A DNA stretch of 64,000 nt, taken from positions 2,294,001 through 2,358,000 of the forward strand of contig NZ_JNIM01000001.1 of NCBI RefSeq assembly GCF_000702505.1, given 5' to 3'. Each line of letters starts with the position of its first letter. Position 1 is the first letter of the stretch. This document shows, in pieces, positions 26,364-35,237 of the stretch. The notes under the pieces are model-generated. The model had not been told where the DNA came from and did no database searches. It saw only the letters and a program-made list of their open reading frames with translations. This DNA is from Thermogemmatispora carboxidivorans (lineage in GTDB: Bacteria; Chloroflexota; Ktedonobacteria; Ktedonobacterales; Ktedonobacteraceae). A program made the translations under genes and the position numbers.

Positions 26364-27452
26364 ATGGCTATGCTACCGCAATCGCCAGAGCCAGTGGTCG
26401 CGCCCCTGAGCCAGCCTCAGCAGGGGGCAGGGGCGGGTACGACGGCGGGGCTGGGACCGGCTGCTCTGCCTGGCCCGGCACTGGCTCCGACTCCGGTGTC
26501 TGAGCGGCCCTGGATGAGTCTATGGCGCATCTTTACGCTCAATCGCAAGGCGATGGTGGGGATATGCATTGTGGGGTTCTTCTTCCTGGTGGCGATCTTT
26601 GGGCCGTTTTTTATCCATAGGGACCCGAGCGCTTTGTCGAACGATGTGCTGGTGCCGCCATCGTCCAGTCACTGGCTGGGGACGACGCAGACTGGTCAGG
26701 ATATCTTTAGTCAGTTGGTGGTGGGCACGCGGGTCTCGATCCTTTGGGGCATGGCCACGGGCCTGGTGGTGACGGCTATTTCGGTCCTGGTGGGCCTGTG
26801 CGCCGGCTACCTGGGGGGGATCGTCGATGAGGTGCTTTCGCTGCTGATCAATGTCTTCCTGGTGCTGCCGAGCTTCCCGCTGGCGGTGCTGCTGGCCGCT
26901 TACGTGCCCTTTAAGGGGCCGTTGACGGTGGCGGTGGTGATCACCCTGACAAGCTGGGCCTATCAGGCGCGGGTGCTGCGCGCGCAGACGCTGTCGCTGC
27001 GCCGGCGCGATTTTGTGGAGGCGGCCCGCTCTGGCGGTGAGTCAACCTGGCGCATCATCTTCTTTGAGATTTTCCCGAATGAGATCGCCATTGTGGCCGC
27101 GGGTTTTGTGGGCACGGCGATCTATGTGATTCTGGCTGCCGCCGGCCTGGAGTTCCTGGGTCTGGGCGATGTGACGGTGGTCGACTGGGGCACGATGTTC
27201 TACTGGGCCCAGAATAACGATGCTTTGCTGCTGGGGGCCTGGTGGTGGTTCGCTGCCCCGGGCCTCTGTATTGCCCTGCTGGGGGCCGGGCTGGCTTTGA
27301 TCAATTTCGGCATCGATGAGGTGGCCAATCCTCGCCTGCGCAGCGAGGCCCGACCGAGCAAGCGCCTGCTGCGCCAGATGCTGGCCCGCTCCCTCGGGGG
27401 AGGCCCTGGCTCCGAGACGGCTCCTGTCGGTGCCTCACGTAGTCTCGGCTAG
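26364..27452 (+). CDS. ABC transporter permease, DppC type
   Basis: A Pro/Ala-rich N-terminal tail of about 50 residues is longer than usual for DppC. It is followed by the DppC N-terminal region (FTLNRKAMVGICIVGFFFL), HWLGTTQTGQDIFSQLVVGTRVSI and the coupling motif RRDFVEAARSGGESTWRIIFFEIFPNE. GGAGAG lies upstream of the ATG. With the DppB-type partner it forms the membrane channel. The C-terminal tail is basic and low in complexity. Confidence 0.9.
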   Translation: MAMLPQSPEPVVAPLSQPQQGAGAGTTAGLGPAALPGPALAPTPVSERPWMSLWRIFTLNRKAMVGICIVGFFFLVAIFGPFFIHRDPSALSNDVLVPPSSSHWLGTTQTGQDIFSQLVVGTRVSILWGMATGLVVTAISVLVGLCAGYLGGIVDEVLSLLINVFLVLPSFPLAVLLAAYVPFKGPLTVAVVITLTSWAYQARVLRAQTLSLRRRDFVEAARSGGESTWRIIFFEIFPNEIAIVAAGFVGTAIYVILAAAGLEFLGLGDVTVVDWGTMFYWAQNNDALLLGAWWWFAAPGLCIALLGAGLALINFGIDEVANPRLRSEARPSKRLLRQMLARSLGGGPGSETAPVGASRSLG

Positions 27453-27473
27453 CGGTGGCGGGCGCACTGCCTG

Positions 27474-27545
27474 GGCCCTGGCCTGTGTCGTTGCGGGCTC
27501 GCTCTCGCCGCCTGGCAGAGGCAGAGGCCAGGGCCTCTCTCCCGG
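27474..27545 (+). other. Intercistronic stem-loop between permease and GH1
   Basis: GGCCCTGGCCT (27474-27484) pairs perfectly with AGGCCAGGGCC (27535-27545) around a 50-nt loop. It may attenuate or process the operon transcript. Confidence 0.5.
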
Positions 27546-27624
27546 CTCCGCCGACTGGCCGCTTGCTCTCTCTTGCTTGAGTGAGAGACCATCATTCCCG
27601 AGAGGATAGAGAACAGGAGAACGC

Positions 27625-29025
27625 ATGACGAGTATCCCCACTGTCTCGTTCCAGGCGGTTGAGGACCTGGCTGCACGCTTTCCCACTGGCTTCTTCTGGG
27701 GAGCCGCGACTTCTTCGTATCAGGTGGAGGGGGCGGTCGCTGAGGATGGCCGCGGCCCTTCGATCTGGGATGATTTTTCGGCGACGCCGGGCCGGGTCGC
27801 CGATGGCCAGAGCGGGGCGCCGGCTGCAGATCATTACCGTCGCTATCGCGAGGATGTGGCTCTGATGGCGCGCCTGGGCTTGAATGCCTACCGTTTTTCT
27901 ATCGCCTGGCCGCGAGTGCTGCCCGAGGGGCGTGGCCCGGTCAATCCGGCAGGTCTGGATTTCTATGATCGCCTGGTGGATGCGCTGCTGGATGCGGGCA
28001 TTCAGCCGTTTGTGACGCTGTATCATTGGGATCTGCCGTCAGCCCTGGAGCGTGAGGGCGGCTGGCGTGCGCGCTCGACAGCCTATGCTTTTGCCGACTA
28101 TGCGGAGGTGGTGGCCCGTCGGCTCGGCGATCGCGTCTTGCATTGGATGACGCTCAATGAGCCGTGGTGTAGCGCCTATCTGGGCTACGGTATCGGCGTG
28201 CACGCCCCGGGCCTGTGCGATCGGCAGGCGGCGGTCGATGCGGCCCATCATCTCTTGCTGGCTCATGGGCTGGCTGTCCCTCGCCTGCGGGCAGTCTTGC
28301 CAGCGCAGGCCCAGATCGGAACGGCCCAGGTGCTGGTGAAGGTCTATGGGGCCGATGAGCGCCCGGAAACGCTGCGCGATATGGCTCTGGCCCATGCGTT
28401 CTCAAATCGCTGGTTCCTTGACCCGCTCTATCACGGGTGCTATCCCGAGGGCCTCTTTGCCGCTTTGGGCCTCAATCCGCCGCCGATCGAGGAGGGCGAT
28501 CTGGAACTGGTGGCGGCCCCTCTGGATTTCCTGGGGGTCAATAACTATTCGCGGATGGTGGTGCGCGGGTCACCGGAGCCGCCACTGGCCGATCAGTGCC
28601 GAACGGTCTCACCGGTCCCTAATGCCTGTTATACCGATATGGCCTGGGAGATCTTTCCCCAGGGCCTCCGCGATCTGCTCCTCGATGTGAGTCGCGAGTA
28701 TCCGGTGCAGCGGCTCTATGTGACGGAGAATGGGGCGGCGTTCCCCGATGAGTGGGATGGAGGCGAGACGGTCCACGATCCGCGCCGCGTGGCCTATCTG
28801 GCGTCGTATATCAGTGCCTGTGCTGAGGCGCTGGAGCAGGGGGCGCCGCTCTGTGGCTATTTTGTCTGGTCCCTGCTCGATAATTTCGAGTGGGCCGAGG
28901 GCTACCGTAAGCGCTTTGGCATCGTCTATGTTGATTATGCCTCGCAGCGACGGGTGATCAAGGAGAGTGGCCACTGGTATGCGGCCCTGCTGCAGGCTTT
29001 CCGCACACGCGCCCGCTGCTGCTAA
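27625..29025 (+). CDS. GH1 beta-glucosidase
   Basis: A 466-residue cytosolic glycoside hydrolase with no signal peptide. Family-1 marks: the N-terminal signature FFWGAATSSYQVEGA, FSIAWPRVLPEG, the acid/base Glu in TLNEPW near 177, the nucleophile Glu in VTENGAA near 368, and WSLLDNFEWAEGYRKRFGIVYVDY. It hydrolyses terminal beta-glucosyl units, so it would complete degradation of the oligomers imported by the preceding transporter. Terminal gene of the locus, followed by a strong hairpin. Confidence 0.94.
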   Translation: MTSIPTVSFQAVEDLAARFPTGFFWGAATSSYQVEGAVAEDGRGPSIWDDFSATPGRVADGQSGAPAADHYRRYREDVALMARLGLNAYRFSIAWPRVLPEGRGPVNPAGLDFYDRLVDALLDAGIQPFVTLYHWDLPSALEREGGWRARSTAYAFADYAEVVARRLGDRVLHWMTLNEPWCSAYLGYGIGVHAPGLCDRQAAVDAAHHLLLAHGLAVPRLRAVLPAQAQIGTAQVLVKVYGADERPETLRDMALAHAFSNRWFLDPLYHGCYPEGLFAALGLNPPPIEEGDLELVAAPLDFLGVNNYSRMVVRGSPEPPLADQCRTVSPVPNACYTDMAWEIFPQGLRDLLLDVSREYPVQRLYVTENGAAFPDEWDGGETVHDPRRVAYLASYISACAEALEQGAPLCGYFVWSLLDNFEWAEGYRKRFGIVYVDYASQRRVIKESGHWYAALLQAFRTRARCC

Positions 29026-29464
29026 GCCTGGGTGGGTCCGACGGAGCTTGACAGCCCGCTGCCGCTCCTTCCTTCCTGCCCTGTCGACGGCGCAGGCGGC
29101 GCCTGAAACCGCGGGGACAGGCCAGATTGTTCATTCTGTCCCTGTGCTTGCTTTCCCTCCCCAAAGGCTCAGCCCTGACTCTCACGACGAGGGCCAGGGC
29201 TGAGCCTCCCTCTGATAGCCCCTTCTTCTGACTCTGGTGCCGGCTGGTCTGTCCTGCCCGGCTGACCTGCTCTCTCTCCCCTCGGTGGTGGCCTGGCCGA
29301 AGGCGCCTCTTCTTGAGGGATTGGTCGCCGTGGTGCGATCTGCTAAATCTGTGGCTTGGGCGCGTTTTATTTCTAGTGAAAATAGTGGTAATATACTTTG
29401 ATATAAAGCAGTTGATTGCCAGGTCTGCCGCCCCGCGGGGTACGTTTGTTTGGAGGGTACGCTG
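29026..29464 (+). other. Region between GH1 and the helicase fusion
   Basis: No gene. It contains the hairpin at 29166-29206 and, near 29361-29410, an AT-rich patch with TATACT (29392-29397), a probable -10 for the next gene. The -35 is weak. Confidence 0.5.
29166..29206 (+). terminator. Hairpin closing the glycan locus
   Basis: A perfect 12-bp stem GGCTCAGCCCTG (29166-29177)/CAGGGCTGAGCC (29195-29206) with a 17-nt loop. A pyrimidine-rich tail follows rather than a clear T run. Confidence 0.65.
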
Positions 29465-31606
29465 ATGGCCGCTGGTGATTGGTGTCTCTTGCAAAAACCT
29501 GAATTTCTCCGTGCGCTGCAAGCTCTCTCTCCTAAAGAGATCCGCCTGGTTATCGAGAAGCTCAATCTCCTGTTGAAGGACCCTTATCCCGATGGCTACA
29601 CGCGCTGTCAGGTTCGCCATATGGGGATACCGGTCTATCGCTTGCGCTGCGGGGTCTATCGCATTTTCTATGCGCTGAAACGTCCGTATATCTATGTGCT
29701 GGCCCTGCGCCGGCGCGATCAGGCAACCTACGACGGCGAGCTGGATGCCGCTGTCCCGGCTGAGGAGCTGGACCTCGCGCTGGTGGCTGCCGTCGAAGGC
29801 GCCGCTGAGGAGAACCGGCAGGCGGCGCCGTCTGCCCCGGCTCCGGCCTACTGGGAGCGCTGGCTGGCGCCTCAGCCTGCGCCCAGGCGCCCGCTGCCCG
29901 AGCCGATCACTGCCGAGCTGCTGACGCGCCTGCGGGTGCCGCCGGAGTTCCATGCCCGCCTTTTGCCTTTGGCGACCGAGGAGGAGTTGCTGGATTGTCC
30001 GGGCGTGCCCGATGAGTATTTGCTGCTGATCGATCAGCATATGTTTGAGCGGCCCCTGGTCTCGGTGCTCCAGCAGCCGGACTATCTCCTGAGCGATGTT
30101 GAGGATCTGCTGCGCTATCGCGAGGGGGAGCTGGTTGGCTTTCTGTTGCATCTCTCGCCGGAGCAAGAGACCTTTGTGCTGCGGGGCCTGCGCTCGGGCG
30201 GCCCGACGCTGCTCAAGGGTGGTCCGGGAACGGGGAAGAGTACGATTGCGCTCTATCGGGTGCGGGCTTTGCAGGAGGAGCTGCGCCGCCAGGGGCGGCG
30301 GGAGGCGCGCCTGCTCTTTACGACCTATACCAATGCGCTGGTGCGCTCGTGTGAGCAGTTGCTGCGTCAGTTGCCGGGGGTGGATCTGCGCTTTGTGGAG
30401 GTGCAGACGGCGGATCGTTTGATCTTTCAGTTGCTCAGCGATCTGGGGGAGCCGCCCAGGCCGCTGACGCCGCAGGAGGAGCAGCAGCTCTTTGCACAGG
30501 CCCTGGAGACGGTGCGCTTCACAGGGTCGCCGGCTCAGCAGCGGGCGCAGCGTCAGGTGCTGGGCCAGCTTGGGGCGGAGTATCTGAGGCGCGAGCTGAC
30601 TCAGGTCATTCTGGCGCGTCAGATCCCTTCGCTGGAGGCGTATTTGCGGGCGCCGCGTCCGGGCCGGCGGGTGGCCCTTTCGCCACTGCAGCGCCGGGCG
30701 GTGTGGGCGCTCTATGAGCGCTTTGTGGCCCTGGTCCGTCTGCGGGGTAAGGAGACCTGGCAGCAGGTGCGGGCCCGCGCGGCAGCCTGGGCTGCGGCTG
30801 GACGGCTGGCGCCTTGCTATGATGCGGTGCTGATCGATGAGGCTCAGGATCTTGATCCGGCGGCGCTGCGCCTGCTGGTCTTGCTCTGTCGCGATCCGCG
30901 GCTGCTCTTCATTACAGCGGATGCCAATCAGTCGATCTATGGCAGCGGTTTTGCCTGGACGGAGGTCCATGAGTTGCTGCGCTTTCGCGGGCGGACCGCG
31001 GTGTTGACGGTCAATTATCGCTCGACGCGCGAGATCGGCGAGGCGGCGCGGACGTATTTGCAGGCTCAGGTGGCTGGCGAGCTGGATGGGGAGTCGGGCG
31101 AGCGGCGCTATGAGCATAGTGGGCCGATGCCGGCTTTGCGGCGCGTGGCTTCGCAGGCTGAGGAGGTCGATCTCTTGCGCCGCTTTCTGCCGGCGGCGGC
31201 CCATGAGCTGCGGCTGGGAATTGGGGCCTGCGCGGTGCTGACGCCGACGAGGCGGGCTGGCCAGCGGCTGGCGGCAGCGCTGCAGGCTCAGGGACTGCCG
31301 GCCAGCTTTATGCGCGGCCATGAGCTGGATCTGCAGGCGGCGGGGGTGAAGGTGCTGACGCTGCAGTCGGCCAAGGGCCTGGAGTTTCCGGTGGTGGCCC
31401 TGGCTGGCTTTACTGAGGAAGGCTGGCCGCGGAGCGCGCTGTCGGCTCTAAGCGCGGAGGAGCAGAGCGAGCTGCAGGCCATCGATCGGCGGACGCTCTT
31501 CGTGGGGATGACGCGGGCCATGCGCGCCCTGCTGGTGGTGGTCCCGCAGGCGGCTACGTCGCCGTTGCTGGAAGGCTTCGATGCCGCCTATTGGAATGTG
31601 GCCTGA
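29465..31606 (+). CDS. RelE/ParE-like domain fused to a UvrD-type SF1 helicase
   Basis: GGAGGG is 7 nt before the ATG at 29465. Residues 1-90 read like a RelE/ParE toxin fold (FLRALQALSPKEIRLVIEKLNLLLKDP, YRLRCGVYRIFYAL, IYVLALRRRDQATY). A Pro-rich linker follows, then a superfamily-1 helicase: Walker A GGPGTGKST near 252-260, DEAQD near 457, TADANQSIYG (motif III), VNYRST (motif IV), LTLQSAKGLEFPVV (motif V) and FVGMTRAM (motif VI). At 713 aa it is shorter than UvrD/PcrA. No antitoxin gene is adjacent. The toxin-like part may target or regulate the helicase, or degrade RNA; this is inference. Confidence 0.85.
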   Translation: MAAGDWCLLQKPEFLRALQALSPKEIRLVIEKLNLLLKDPYPDGYTRCQVRHMGIPVYRLRCGVYRIFYALKRPYIYVLALRRRDQATYDGELDAAVPAEELDLALVAAVEGAAEENRQAAPSAPAPAYWERWLAPQPAPRRPLPEPITAELLTRLRVPPEFHARLLPLATEEELLDCPGVPDEYLLLIDQHMFERPLVSVLQQPDYLLSDVEDLLRYREGELVGFLLHLSPEQETFVLRGLRSGGPTLLKGGPGTGKSTIALYRVRALQEELRRQGRREARLLFTTYTNALVRSCEQLLRQLPGVDLRFVEVQTADRLIFQLLSDLGEPPRPLTPQEEQQLFAQALETVRFTGSPAQQRAQRQVLGQLGAEYLRRELTQVILARQIPSLEAYLRAPRPGRRVALSPLQRRAVWALYERFVALVRLRGKETWQQVRARAAAWAAAGRLAPCYDAVLIDEAQDLDPAALRLLVLLCRDPRLLFITADANQSIYGSGFAWTEVHELLRFRGRTAVLTVNYRSTREIGEAARTYLQAQVAGELDGESGERRYEHSGPMPALRRVASQAEEVDLLRRFLPAAAHELRLGIGACAVLTPTRRAGQRLAAALQAQGLPASFMRGHELDLQAAGVKVLTLQSAKGLEFPVVALAGFTEEGWPRSALSALSAEEQSELQAIDRRTLFVGMTRAMRALLVVVPQAATSPLLEGFDAAYWNVA

Positions 31607-31666
31607 GCCTGAGTGGGGGCTGGCCCTGGCCCCGTGAGGAGACGGCGAGTCGGCCCGGGACGGCGG

Positions 31667-31695
31667 TTGCTGTATGGCGAGCTGTGTACTACAAT
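31667..31695 (+). promoter_or_regulatory. Promoter of the endonuclease III gene
   Basis: TTGCTG (31667-31672), 17 bp, TACAAT (31690-31695). It argues that translation begins downstream, not at the in-frame codons that overlap the helicase end. Confidence 0.65.
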
Positions 31696-31770
31696 ACAGC
31701 GAAAGACGGTCTCGTCTCTCTGTGGACGAAGGGCTGTCAGCAGTCTCCTGAAGGGTGGGTTTCTCTGACG

Positions 31771-32610
31771 ATGATGCAGCCTGTGCGGCCTGATGCGGCT
31801 GGTCCAGAATCGCAGTCTGCCGATGGCGGAGGGCTTCCTCCGGTGCACCTGGCGCGGGTGTATCAGCGGCTGCTGGAGGTCTATGGTGAGCCTGTCTGGC
31901 GGCCTTCCGGTGAGCCGTTGGGGGAGCTGATTGGGACGATCCTGTCGCAGCATACCTCGGATGTGAATTCGGAGCGGGCTTATGGGCAGTTGCGAGCCGC
32001 TTTTCCGGCTTGGGAGGAGCTGCTGGCAACTCCGACGGAGCGGCTGGCGGCGGTGATTCGCTGTGGCGGTCTGGCCAATCTGAAGGCGCGCCGCATTCAG
32101 GAGGTGCTGGCTGAGCTGGCGCGTCGGCGTGAGGCTCAGGCTGAGTGCGCTCCGGCGACGGCTGGCGGTGAGTCGCTGGAGGCTTTCTTGTGCGCCGAGC
32201 TGCGCCGCCGCCAGCCTTTGGAAGCCTGGGAGTATTTACAAGAGCTGCCGGGCGTAGGCCCGAAGACGGCGGCCTGTGTGCTGCTCTTTGCGCTGGGCTG
32301 GCCGGTGATGCCGGTCGATACGCATGTGCACCGGGTGGCGCGCCGCCTGGGTCTGCTGGGGCCGAAGGTGAGCGCCGAGCAGGCGCATGTGCTGCTGGCT
32401 CAGATGACGCCGCCGGCCTGGGTTTATGCGCTGCATGTTAATCTGATCCGTCACGGACGGCGCGTCTGCCTGGCGCAGCGCCCGCGCTGTCCCGCGTGCC
32501 CGCTGCTGAGCGAGTGCCGCTATGCCGGTGGCCTGCTGGCTGAGGAGGGGGCGGCGGCGCTGTCGGCAGGGCAGGCCGCTGCCGCTCCTTCGTCGATAGA
32601 GGAGCACTAG
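31771..32610 (+). CDS. nth: Endonuclease III-like DNA glycosylase/AP lyase
   Basis: HhH-GPD base-excision repair enzyme. GTILSQHTSDVNS begins the fold, the helix-hairpin-helix is LPGVGPKTAACVLL with the catalytic Lys, VDTHVHRVARRLGL carries the catalytic Asp, and the C-terminal 4Fe-4S ligands follow C-x6-C-x2-C-x5-C (CLAQRPRCPACPLLSEC). The start was set at the first ATG of an ATGATG pair downstream of the promoter; exact choice between 31771 and 31774 is open. About 280 aa, with an Ala-rich tail after the cluster. Confidence 0.87.
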   Translation: MMQPVRPDAAGPESQSADGGGLPPVHLARVYQRLLEVYGEPVWRPSGEPLGELIGTILSQHTSDVNSERAYGQLRAAFPAWEELLATPTERLAAVIRCGGLANLKARRIQEVLAELARRREAQAECAPATAGGESLEAFLCAELRRRQPLEAWEYLQELPGVGPKTAACVLLFALGWPVMPVDTHVHRVARRLGLLGPKVSAEQAHVLLAQMTPPAWVYALHVNLIRHGRRVCLAQRPRCPACPLLSECRYAGGLLAEEGAAALSAGQAAAAPSSIEEH

Positions 32611-32735
32611 GGGGCGCTGCTGACTGCCGGCGCGCCCGGCCCGGCTGTTCTGTTCGAGAGAGCGGTGAGGCCAGGGTGCTCAGCGCCGCCCTGTACTGAT
32701 GTACTGATGGCTGATTCCAGGGGAGGACTATACTG

Positions 32736-35189
32736 ATGGCGTCAGGCCAGGACTGGAGCCAGATTATTCACCAGAGTGAGGGTGAGCGCTTTGTGGGGCG
32801 CGAGCAGGAGCTGGCGCTCTTTCTGGAGGAGCTTCGCCGCGAGCCGCCGCGTACGCTGATCTTTTATCTGACTGGCCAGGCTGGCGTTGGGAAGACGACG
32901 CTGCTGCGCCGCTTTCAGGCCCTGGCCCGCGAGCTGGGCTTTCTGGTGGCTGAGTGTGACGAGCGCCAGCGCGATGTCCTGGCCGTTTTGGGCCATCTGG
33001 CGGCCCAGTTCGATCAGCGTGGGCTGCGCCTCAAAGCCTTTGAGGATCGTCATCGCCTCTACTACCAGCGTCTGCATGAAATTGAGTCTGATCCCCAGGC
33101 GCCGCACGGTCAGGGGGGCCTGTCGGTGCGAACGCTCTTGCGCCTGGCCTTTGTGGCCGGCGAGTTGCTGCCGGTGGTTGGGCCGGCTTTCTCCTATCTC
33201 TCGCTGGAGGAGGTTGAGGAGCTGGCCAGTGAGTGGGGGCGCTATCTGCTGCGCAAGCTGGGCAATCGCGAGGAAATCGAGCTGCTGCGTGAGCCGGAGG
33301 AGGTTCTGAGCCAGCTCTTTTTCGCCGATCTCAATCGGGTGGCTGAGCGCTGGCCGGTGCTGCTCTGCCTCGATAATTTCGAGGCGACGCGCCCGGCCCT
33401 CTTCTGGTGGTTGCTGCGCCTGCCTGAGTATCGCCCCTCGGGGCGTATCCGCCTGGTGGTGGCCGGTCGTGATCCGCTGGAAAACGAGTGGGGCGTCTTG
33501 CGGGGCGTGACGCGGCTGATTCGCCTGGATGTCTTCACGGAGGAGGAGGCCGAGGCCTTTCTCGATCTCTATCATGTGCGCGATCCGTTGCGACGCCAGG
33601 AGATTATCGAGGTTTCGGGCCGGCTGCCGGTGCTGATGAGCTGGCTGGCGGCCCCGCGCGAGACGGGGGCGACCTATACAGTGCTGCCGGCCAGCGATAT
33701 GGTGGAGCGCTTTCTGCGCTGGGTCAGCGATCCGGCGCTGCGCGAGACGGCGCTGCTGGGGGCGCTGCCGCGTCTGCTCAATCGCGATGTGCTGGCCTGC
33801 CTGCTGCGCTGTGCGCTGGGGGAGCAGGCTCCCCATGTCGAGCGGGTCTTTAGCTGGTTGATTGCTCTGCCCTTTGTCAGTGAGCGCGGCGAGGGCTGGC
33901 GCTATCATTCGGTGGTCCGGCGCATGATGCTGGAGTACCTGCGCCGGCGCAGTCCCGTCGAGTATCGCGAGCTGCATGCCTGCCTGGCGACCTTCTACCT
34001 GCAGCAGCGGGATGCGCTCTACGTGCCGGGGCAGGAGTACTGGCAGGCGACCCGCTGGCAGGAGGCAACGCTGAACGCGCTCTATCATGGGTTGATCGCC
34101 GATGCCGGCAGGTATTGGCGGGAGCTGCTTGAATACTTTACGCTGGCCCTCTATCAGGAGCGCCGCTTTGCTACTCGCCTGCTAGAGATGGCGGCTTTGG
34201 AGGAGGTGCGGCGCGGTCTGGAGCAGGAGCAGCGTGAGCTGTTGGAGCTGCTGCAGGCCGGGCTGCGGGCGATGGATGAAGGCGATTGGGCGACGGGCCT
34301 GCGCCTCTTTGATCGGCTCTGTCAGTATCCGAGCCTGTCTCCACGGGCCCGCGCGGCAGCCTACTTTTTTCGCGGACGGGTGCAGCGTTACCGCCAGGCC
34401 TATCCGGAGGCTCTGGCCGATCACAGCCGGGCTATAGCGCTGGATGAGTCGAATGTGTGGGCCTTTGTGGAGCGGTCGCGCATCTTGCGCCGCCTGCGCC
34501 GCTATCCCGAGGCCCTGGAGGATCTGGCGCAGGTTCTCTCTCTTAATCCTTTCGATGCGCGTTCGTGGGCCAGTCGCGGCCAGGTCTATACGCGCCTGGG
34601 GCGCTATGAGGAGGCGCTGCAGGATTTTGAGCGCGCTTTAGCGCTGGATGAGGGCTATGTCTGGGCGCTGGTGCATCGTGCCGAGACCTGCCGCCTGTGT
34701 GGCAACTATGAGCAGGCCCTGGCCGATCTGGAGCGGGCCTTAGCGCTCAGTCCGCATGAGGCGCGGGCCTGGGGCGAGCGCGGGGAGATCTGTCGCTTGT
34801 TGGGCCGCTACGAGGAGGCGCTGACGTGCCTTGAGCGGGCCCTGACCCTGCGCCCAGACTATGCCTGGGCTTTGGCCTGTCGCGGTCAGGTGCTGGCGGC
34901 CCTGGGGCGACGAGCTGAGGCCCTGGCCGATCTGGAGCGGGCCTTGTCTCTCGATGCGACGCTGGAGCTGGCGGCGGTGGCTCGGACGGCTCTGCTGACC
35001 TCGCAGCCGCTCGCCGGCGCTCCTCCAACGGTGGTGCTGGCTGAGGCTCCTGCCGGGGAGGTGCCTGCCTCGGCGAGTGAGAGCCTGGCGACGGCTCCTA
35101 CGCAGCCGCTCCCGGCAGGGGAGGAGGAGCAGGCGCTCTCGACAGGCCAGGATGAGACGCCCGCTGGTCCGTCGTCCGCCTCCTCCTGA
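32736..35189 (+). CDS. STAND-type ATPase with C-terminal TPR repeats
   Basis: GGGGAGGA precedes the ATG. FVGREQELALFLEEL starts the nucleotide-binding module, followed by Walker A TGQAGVGKTTLL near 46-55 and a Walker B-like LLCLDNFE near 210. A helical middle region leads into at least six TPR units (about 530-760; for example YEEALQDFERALALDEGYVWAL and repeats of EALADLERALSL). The tail is Pro/Ala/Glu-rich. Such proteins are signal-sensing switches; some are antiviral or control transcription. No effector domain is recognised at either end, so the output is unknown. Confidence 0.85.
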   Translation: MASGQDWSQIIHQSEGERFVGREQELALFLEELRREPPRTLIFYLTGQAGVGKTTLLRRFQALARELGFLVAECDERQRDVLAVLGHLAAQFDQRGLRLKAFEDRHRLYYQRLHEIESDPQAPHGQGGLSVRTLLRLAFVAGELLPVVGPAFSYLSLEEVEELASEWGRYLLRKLGNREEIELLREPEEVLSQLFFADLNRVAERWPVLLCLDNFEATRPALFWWLLRLPEYRPSGRIRLVVAGRDPLENEWGVLRGVTRLIRLDVFTEEEAEAFLDLYHVRDPLRRQEIIEVSGRLPVLMSWLAAPRETGATYTVLPASDMVERFLRWVSDPALRETALLGALPRLLNRDVLACLLRCALGEQAPHVERVFSWLIALPFVSERGEGWRYHSVVRRMMLEYLRRRSPVEYRELHACLATFYLQQRDALYVPGQEYWQATRWQEATLNALYHGLIADAGRYWRELLEYFTLALYQERRFATRLLEMAALEEVRRGLEQEQRELLELLQAGLRAMDEGDWATGLRLFDRLCQYPSLSPRARAAAYFFRGRVQRYRQAYPEALADHSRAIALDESNVWAFVERSRILRRLRRYPEALEDLAQVLSLNPFDARSWASRGQVYTRLGRYEEALQDFERALALDEGYVWALVHRAETCRLCGNYEQALADLERALALSPHEARAWGERGEICRLLGRYEEALTCLERALTLRPDYAWALACRGQVLAALGRRAEALADLERALSLDATLELAAVARTALLTSQPLAGAPPTVVLAEAPAGEVPASASESLATAPTQPLPAGEEEQALSTGQDETPAGPSSASS

Positions 35190-35237
35190 GCGCTCTGCTT
35201 CGTCTGCTTGTTCCCTCTCTCTTTGGCTGATTGTCCC

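Noticed and set aside
28958..31321. A 787-codon minus-strand frame opposite the helicase fusion
   Set aside because: Antisense shadow of a high-GC gene: Arg/Gln-rich with no motifs, while the plus strand has a complete helicase.
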